Source of the DNA: Flaccisagitta enflata | Taxonomy: Eukaryota > Chaetognatha > Sagittoidea > Aphragmophora | DNA: 64,000 bases | NCBI GenBank assembly: GCA_965153355.1 | Contig: OZ231127.1 | Coordinates: 90,396,001-90,460,000 of the forward strand | Direction: 5' to 3' | In this document: positions 59,492-64,000 of the stretch, piece by piece | Layout of the letters: every line of letters begins with the position of its first letter | Numbering within the stretch: the stretch's first letter is position 1 | Made by a program: the position numbers and the translations under genes | Notes under the pieces: model-generated | Seen by the model: only the letters and a program-made list of their open reading frames with translations | Databases searched by the model: none | What the model was told of the DNA's origin: nothing

Positions 59492-60747
59492 AAGAAGAAG
59501 AAGAAGAAGAAGAAGAAGAAAAAGAAGGAGGAGGAAAGAAAGAGAGAGAGACAGATAGACTGATAGACATATGGTCAGACAGAGAAATGAAGTAAGCAAA
59601 ATACTGTTTGGGAAAGATCTTCTAAGGCAATATGCAATATTCATTAAACAAAGTACATAAGCAGGAGGCTTAAACTTTTGAATCAGTGGGACATTCTTTG
59701 CTTGTAAGAAAACTTAATCAAATCATCTACCAGGGGAAAAAAGAAAAAAAAACTAAAAACTATGAAAAGTTTTGGAGTAATATAGGTTGGGGCTTGAAAT
59801 AATATCGCTTGTTGCGTGAAACACTTCTGATTTTGCTCTGAAATCGAATTCAACTGCGTGGAAGATAGTGCCACGACGGCCAAACGCCGGCTTCTGAAAT
59901 CGCGCGAGTGGCACCCATGGATAGAGCGCGTTGATTAGCTTTGGATTTCGTCCAAAAAACAACAGATCAAAGCGACACTGATTTTTAATATCAAATTTAC
60001 TAACATGACATTGGACACAATTTCTAGTTCATGCGTTCAGAGTTAAAGTCCAAGGACTTAAAGGTCAACTTAAGAGTAGGATTTCAATTTCTTTTTTAAG
60101 CTGTAGTGTTTCATTGATATAATGGTCATTCTTTTTCTCAACAATGTCACTCATCAGGTTTGGAAGATATTTCACTTTTCACTCTAGATCTATTTCCTTA
60201 CTCGGATGAAGACATATGTAAAGGTGATTTTTAAGGTGCGTTTTTCCTTGTCATCATTGCTGTCTCACTATACTGTGGCGAGTTACGCACAGGTATCACC
60301 TCTCACCAAAACATTTTTTTTCATGGCGCTTTATTGCAAGACAGCCTGATGCATGCAGTGGGATTCACATTTGGTAAAGAAATGCACTCTCTGCTCATCT
60401 GTGTATCTGTCTGTTTATTTTTTTCTTCATTTCAGTCAGTCTCTCTGTCTTTCTTGGCGCGCAATGATACATTGAAAGATCAACTCTGACTAAGAAATAA
60501 AATCAGTGGAGATGAGTTTTAAAAAAAAGTCGTAGGATAAATGTTGCTTTTTTTCTCTACGTTTTAAATAAGAAAAGTTTGTAAAACATCTAAAGCAGTA
60601 ATGCTGAACATTTTTCATTATCACAATTTTATTCAGCGTCCTCACTTTGCTCTGAGAACTGAAAATGCATTATGAACGAGCTTTTTAATCCCCGCGGTTT
60701 TCGCCGCCTATATAGGTTTTTGGCGACAGTCCGATCTAAAAGCGGTG
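58538..60747. mobile_element. candidate 2.2-kb TA-flanked element
   Basis: The left end CCGCTTTTAGATAGGACTGT (from 58540) and the right end GCGACAGTCCGATCTAAAAG (to 60742) are inverse over about 25 bp with two mismatches, and TA lies outside both (58536-58537, 60748-60749). No transposase frame is seen. A (GAA)n tract occupies 59395-59530. It may be a single non-autonomous element or two solo termini. It lies in intron 1 of the receptor gene. Confidence 0.5.
59339..59540. repeat. (GAA)n and purine-rich tract
   Basis: GAAGAAGAA with AAAGAG interruptions. Confidence 0.95.
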
Positions 60748-60808
60748 TACATATAAATGACTGAGAAATGTATTTCCGTTAAGTTGGCTTTAGGCGTAAA
60801 CACATTAC

Positions 60809-60974
60809 CAGTCGCGTCAACATGATCTACCACCACGCTATATCACTATGTCCGTGAGTCCATCCGTCTGTTAGTCCATCCATCAGCTAGATCCATATTC
60901 GCTTGTTTTGCGCTTTTTGCATCTGCCCAAACAGGTCAAAGGATCCTCGACACGCCACTAGATGTGGCCTTGTT
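60809..60974 (-). mobile_element. hairpin-type element F1
   Basis: On the minus strand it begins ACAAGGCCACATCTAGTGGC, has GTGTCGAGGATCCTTTGACC, a worn GGAC/GATGGA tract, and ends ATGTTGACGCGACTGG. The left hairpin arm is not recognisable. Confidence 0.5.
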
Positions 60975-61184
60975 CTTGTTGGTGATTGAAAATGATGATC
61001 ATCATCTTCAGTCAGCCAGTCAGTTAGTCAGTCAGAACATGATGATCATTGTCAGTTGTTAACAGAGTTAGAAATTGACGTCAGGCAAAAAGCGGGTTTC
61101 GCAGTTTCGAGACATAATCAAAACATGCACTCTCATTTTAAAAGCTCTATTCTCTAATTTACTAGAGTTAATTTTCTTTTCTTC

Positions 61185-61360
61185 TTTTAGTAGCGTGCCA
61201 CGCGACTCTTCAACCTGCTGTCAGTCCGTCGGTCCGTCGGTCCGCTTGTCGCTTCCACGGCGGCTATAAGTTCACTACTCCTGCCCAATATCCTATTTAG
61301 CTTCTCAATCACTGCTCCTGCCCACCCGCACGCGACTGGCGTAGCCGTGTATCCGGCCTT
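61185..61360 (-). mobile_element. hairpin element A11
   Basis: On the minus strand: AAGGCCGGATACACGGCTAC, AGTCGCGTGCGGGTGGGCAG, GGGCAGGAGTAGTGAA, a GACC/GACG tract, AGTCGCGTGGCACGCTACT (one stem mismatch), AAAAG. It lies about 220 bp left of receptor exon 2. Confidence 0.75.
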
Positions 61361-61581
61361 TTTTTTTTCTTTATATTTATCGGGAACGGTTCACTAGATT
61401 CTAATGGGGAACTCATCAGTAATTAGCTGTTCTAGAGCAGCGCAGAGTTTCAGAGCACCGAACTTCACAGGAAACTTTGCTACCTCGATGTTGGAGATCG
61501 TCATTAGCAAATGGCTACATGCATTGCATACAGTGAGCTGCACGCTATCTTATCCCAACTGCATACTTTTCCATCTCACAG

Positions 61582-61780
61582 GTGCTGTTACTAACTTGGT
61601 GGTGTTGGGAACTGTGATCGGTTCCTCATCGCGACTTCGGCATCGAAACTTGGTAACGACCGGCAATTTGGTGCTCATCGGTCATTTGACTCTCGTCGGT
61701 GTTTTTGTTTCCGTACTGCTGATTCCTTTCGCTTCTTTAGCCGCCTTTCATCCGGAAACCATCTCACTAATCACCTGCAG
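61582..61780 (+). CDS. class A GPCR exon: end of TM1, ICL1, TM2
   Basis: Acceptor TTTTCCATCTCACAG ends at 61581 and donor CTGCAG|GTGAGAG is at 61780/61781; intron phases are 1 and 2. The product is AVTNLVVLGTVIG (TM1 with Asn1.50), a basic loop (SSRLRHRNL), then TM2 (NLVLIGHLTLVGVFVSVLLI, followed by PFA), and ends ISLITC, the extracellular Cys3.25 that normally forms the disulfide to ECL2. Counting from Pro2.59 puts Leu at 2.46 as usual but Gly at 2.50, where nearly all class A receptors have Asp. Neighbours are element A11 upstream and foldback I3 downstream. Confidence 0.85.
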
Positions 61781-61858
61781 GTGAGAGATAACGATCATTA
61801 ATTTAATAATCACTAACTGACCCTAGATGATCACTTCTCAGAAGCCTTAGAAGACATA

Positions 61859-62534
61859 CAGTAGATCTCGTCTAGACTTGAGATGATGGGGGCAAGCATT
61901 ATAGAAAGACGAATGAAGATGGGGGAATGATATTTGAATTATAGATTAATTGTAGGAATCTTACAATAAATCTTTAATGCATTGTTCAATGTAATTATTA
62001 TTATTGTGTTTCTTATGAAATTACAATCCTCATCATCATGTAGGATGCTTTATTCCCCATGATTTATGGTTGCCATAGACACACATCCATGCATTCTCCC
62101 TTAAATATCAATAATTTGATAGATTTTTTGAGGGAACATTGTTCAAATTCAAATTTGCTTTAACTTTTGTACATTATGTTCTGTAAGAATGTTGCTCATT
62201 TAGCGGTTGCTAGGGAGCATCACAGGGTTGTCATACATGGATACGCTCCATAGAAACGGTCAAAAGAGTGATGTATTCTTACAGAATATATTATGGGAAA
62301 GTTGTAGCAAACAAAGTTCCCTTAAAAAACCTCTCAATCTATTGATATTTTAACGAGAATATATGGTAATGTGTTCCCAAGGCAACCAACCATCATGAGC
62401 AATAAATTATTCTTTCAATAGATCTATTGAAAGAATAATTTATAAACTTTTATATTTCAAATATCAATCTCCTTGCTTTATTTCTCTTCCCGTAAAACTT
62501 GCCCCCGTCATTCAAGTCTAGACGAGATCTGCTG
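61859..62534. mobile_element. foldback element I3, 676 bp, in receptor intron 2
   Basis: CAGTAGATCTCGTCTAGACT and its inverse (one mismatch) with TA on both sides (61857-61858, 62535-62536). It carries the inner arm seen in I1. Two additions are not in I2: a roughly 100-bp insert at about 61956-62042 flanked by GTAGGA, and a perfect 42-bp palindrome at 62402-62443 centred on AGATCT. Confidence 0.85.
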
Positions 62535-62701
62535 TATCTCATTTAAATCCACATGTTCCCTAATGAATGATGATAATAGCCGAGTCAATGAATGTCACAC
62601 CAATGACCTCACCCTTTTGGGCCTTTTGGTTTTGATGATTCGGAAATCCTTTCAAGACATATTTTCATTTAATCGTCACAACGTCCTGTCTCCTTCAACA
62701 G

Positions 62702-62787
62702 ATGCTACGCTTTCATCCGATCTACTTTCAATTTCGTCTCTGTTTGGAACGTCACACTCTTGGCTTGGGACAAGCACCAGTCCATTG
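62702..62787 (+). CDS. class A GPCR exon: TM3 and DRY-equivalent
   Basis: Acceptor CCTGTCTCCTTCAACAG ends at 62701; donor ATTG|GTAAGATT is at 62787/62788. 86 nt, phases 2 and 1. The first base completes AGA (Arg) with the previous exon. Product: CYAFIRSTFNFVSVWNVTLL then AWDKHQSI. By spacing from Cys3.25, Ser falls at 3.39 as in most class A receptors, Asp at 3.49, Lys at 3.50 and His at 3.51, so the DRY motif reads DKH. Position 3.32 is Arg, which argues against an amine receptor. The minus strand here also shows an open frame with an acceptor-like site, which I treat as a shadow. Confidence 0.85.
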
Positions 62788-62942
62788 GTAAGATTAGATA
62801 AGCGTGGATCAGAGTTACCATTTTCCTTTTCTAAGAAAAACTCCTCTGACCGCATTGTTTTTAAAAACGAGATGAATATCTGAAAGAAAAAGAAATGGAA
62901 TGTCATGGAGACCATTTTTTAGGAAACAACAAAGTGGATGTA

Positions 62943-63545
62943 CAGTACCTTCCGAGCAAACCCGGCAAAAACTGGAGGATTAATTTTTGTTACTTTAATT
63001 TCATTTCCCAAACTTCATTTTTGGTATCTAACTTAATCAAAAGATACTTAATTCCTTGAACATATTTTGCTGTCAAAAAAAATAACTCGTGAAATCAAAG
63101 TGCATGAAGACATCAATTTGGAGTGTTCTAACCCAGACCATTGGATTTGACAGAAAATTTTACCTATCTTAGACAACAAGAACAGCTCAATCAGACAAAT
63201 ATTTTAGCTTTTATGGCTATTTAAAGTTTTTAAGGACAATTGTCCTAAATTATTTTAAGACAATTGTCCTCAAAAACTTAAAATGGCCGTAGAATCTAAA
63301 ATAATTATCTGGTTGAGCTGTTCTTGTTGTCTAGGATAGGTAAAATTTTCTGCCGAACCAATGGTTCAAAGAACACCTAAGTTGATGACTTGCACTTGAT
63401 TTCACGCATTTTTGACAGCAAAATATGTTCAAGGAATTAAGTATCTTTTAATTAAGTTAGATACAAAAAATGAAGTTTGGGAAATGAAATTAAAGTAACA
63501 AAAATTAATCCTCCAGTTTTTGCCGGGTTTGCTTGGAAAGTACTG
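62943..63545. mobile_element. near-perfect palindromic foldback, 603 bp, in receptor intron 3
   Basis: Ends CAGTACCTTCCGAGCAAACC and its inverse, TA on both sides (62941-62942, 63546-63547). The two arms of about 290 bp match at roughly 90 percent or better all the way to a short centre near 63240, where GGACAATTGTCC is itself a palindrome. No coding capacity. CAGT termini with TA duplications are typical of Tc1/mariner derivatives. Confidence 0.9.
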
Positions 63546-63643
63546 TACAAGAGAATATGCCAGCTTAGAATCGTTGAAATTCATACCAAAGGTCGACAGA
63601 ACACTAAATTGTGCCTTCTAACATCAAAATTGTCTTGTTTTAG

Positions 63644-63774
63644 CCAAACCCCTTCGTTACGCAAGTTTCATGACCGTTAAACGCGCGAGTATGTGCTTGT
63701 GCCTACTTTGGATCGCGGGACTGTCGGCCTCTTACATCAACTTGGCCACTCTGGACGTATTCCAAGATTACACG
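63644..63774 (+). CDS. class A GPCR exon: ICL2 and TM4
   Basis: Acceptor AATTGTCTTGTTTTAG ends at 63643. The first two bases CC complete a codon with G from the previous exon (GCC, Ala), giving DKHQSI|A|KPLRYASFMTVK. PLRY with MT and a basic residue is the canonical second intracellular loop. TM4 follows (ASMCLCLLWIAGLSASYINL) with Trp at 4.50. The proposed donor ACG|GTACAC at 63774/63775 is weak; reading on reaches TAG at 63790-63792. TM5-7 would lie to the right of the window. Together with exons 2 and 3 this gives strong support for a receptor gene on the plus strand. Confidence 0.85.
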
Positions 63775-63885
63775 GTACACTCAACTTTTTAGATTCTTAC
63801 TCGCACGCCTATAAGAGATTTGGTCCAACTGTCGACTCTGTCCATCCATCCGTGGCGAATTTATTTTTGGGAGTAAAATTAAACA

Positions 63886-63888
<3 letters not shown>

Positions 63889-63971
<83 letters not shown>
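63889..63971. repeat. (CT)n microsatellite
   Basis: Uninterrupted CT near the right edge of the window, followed by TTTTAG sequences that could begin another hairpin element but are cut off. Confidence 0.95.
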
Positions 63972-63974
<3 letters not shown>

Positions 63975-64000
63975 CCATGTTTTAGTCTCCATTTTTAGTC

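Noticed and set aside
62676-62879. Minus-strand terminal exon candidate with acceptor TTCTTTTTCTTTCAG and about 67 protein-like residues
   Set aside because: It overlaps receptor exon 3 on the plus strand, which has both splice sites, matching phases and a recognised TM3. The minus frame is most likely its shadow.

Overview
This is animal nuclear DNA, very probably from a repeat-rich marine-type invertebrate. Genes are split by introns with GT/AG sites, and there is an intact Jockey-like non-LTR retrotransposon, many Tc1/mariner-like foldback MITEs, and dozens of long (GA)n/(CT)n, (CA)n, (GTT)n and (GAA)n tracts. No bacterial-type operons, tRNA, rRNA or CRISPR arrays were recognised. The species cannot be named from the sequence alone.

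The one gene I can build with confidence lies at the right end on the + strand. Exons at about 56076-56319 (probable), 61582-61780, 62702-62787 and 63644-63774 join in compatible splice phases. They encode the N-terminus and TM1 to TM4 of a rhodopsin-class G-protein-coupled receptor; TM5-7 would lie beyond the window. The receptor is divergent: Gly sits where Asp2.50 is expected, and DKH replaces DRY. Introns 2 and 3 each hold one foldback element, and intron 1 is filled with transposons and simple repeats. A few other exon-like segments (113-438 minus, 6803-6968, 33287-33430, 52501-52752) are weaker.

The main mobile content is threefold. (1) About 30 copies of a modular, non-autonomous element group share a 5' end near ACAAGGCC, a subterminal motif such as AGTCGCGTGC, a GACC/GACG/GACA tetranucleotide tract of fixed polarity, and a 3' hairpin such as AGTCGCGTGCACGCGACT followed by TAAAA. 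I sort them into families A to G. The architecture resembles Helentron-associated elements (DINE-1/mini-me of flies, pearl of bivalves). The hairpin arms change in a compensated way between families, together with the 5' motif. (2) About ten TA-flanked inverted-repeat elements, 410 to 2210 bp, look like Tc1/mariner MITEs, and a separate 387-421 bp family starts TTGGGTGCTTC. (3) One full-length two-ORF Jockey-like LINE lies at 33558-37440 on the minus strand, with a 111-nt poly(A) tail.

Layout: 0-5 kb, J-type foldback repeats and a MITE; 5-13.4 kb, hairpin elements (families A-D) including a 1.65 kb copy whose body is GACTTA repeats; 13.7-19.1 kb, microsatellite-bearing tandem arrays; 19.5-23.3 kb, a 75-bp minisatellite with a MITE inside it, and a long-arm foldback; 23.4-33.5 kb, purine/pyrimidine tracts, a second J element and a 150-bp array; 33.5-37.4 kb, the LINE; 37.9-48 kb, more hairpin elements, foldbacks and a 440-bp (GA)n-bearing array; 48.8-50.1 kb, a tandem triplication carrying nested elements; 51-56 kb, hairpin elements and (CA)n; 56-64 kb, the receptor gene.
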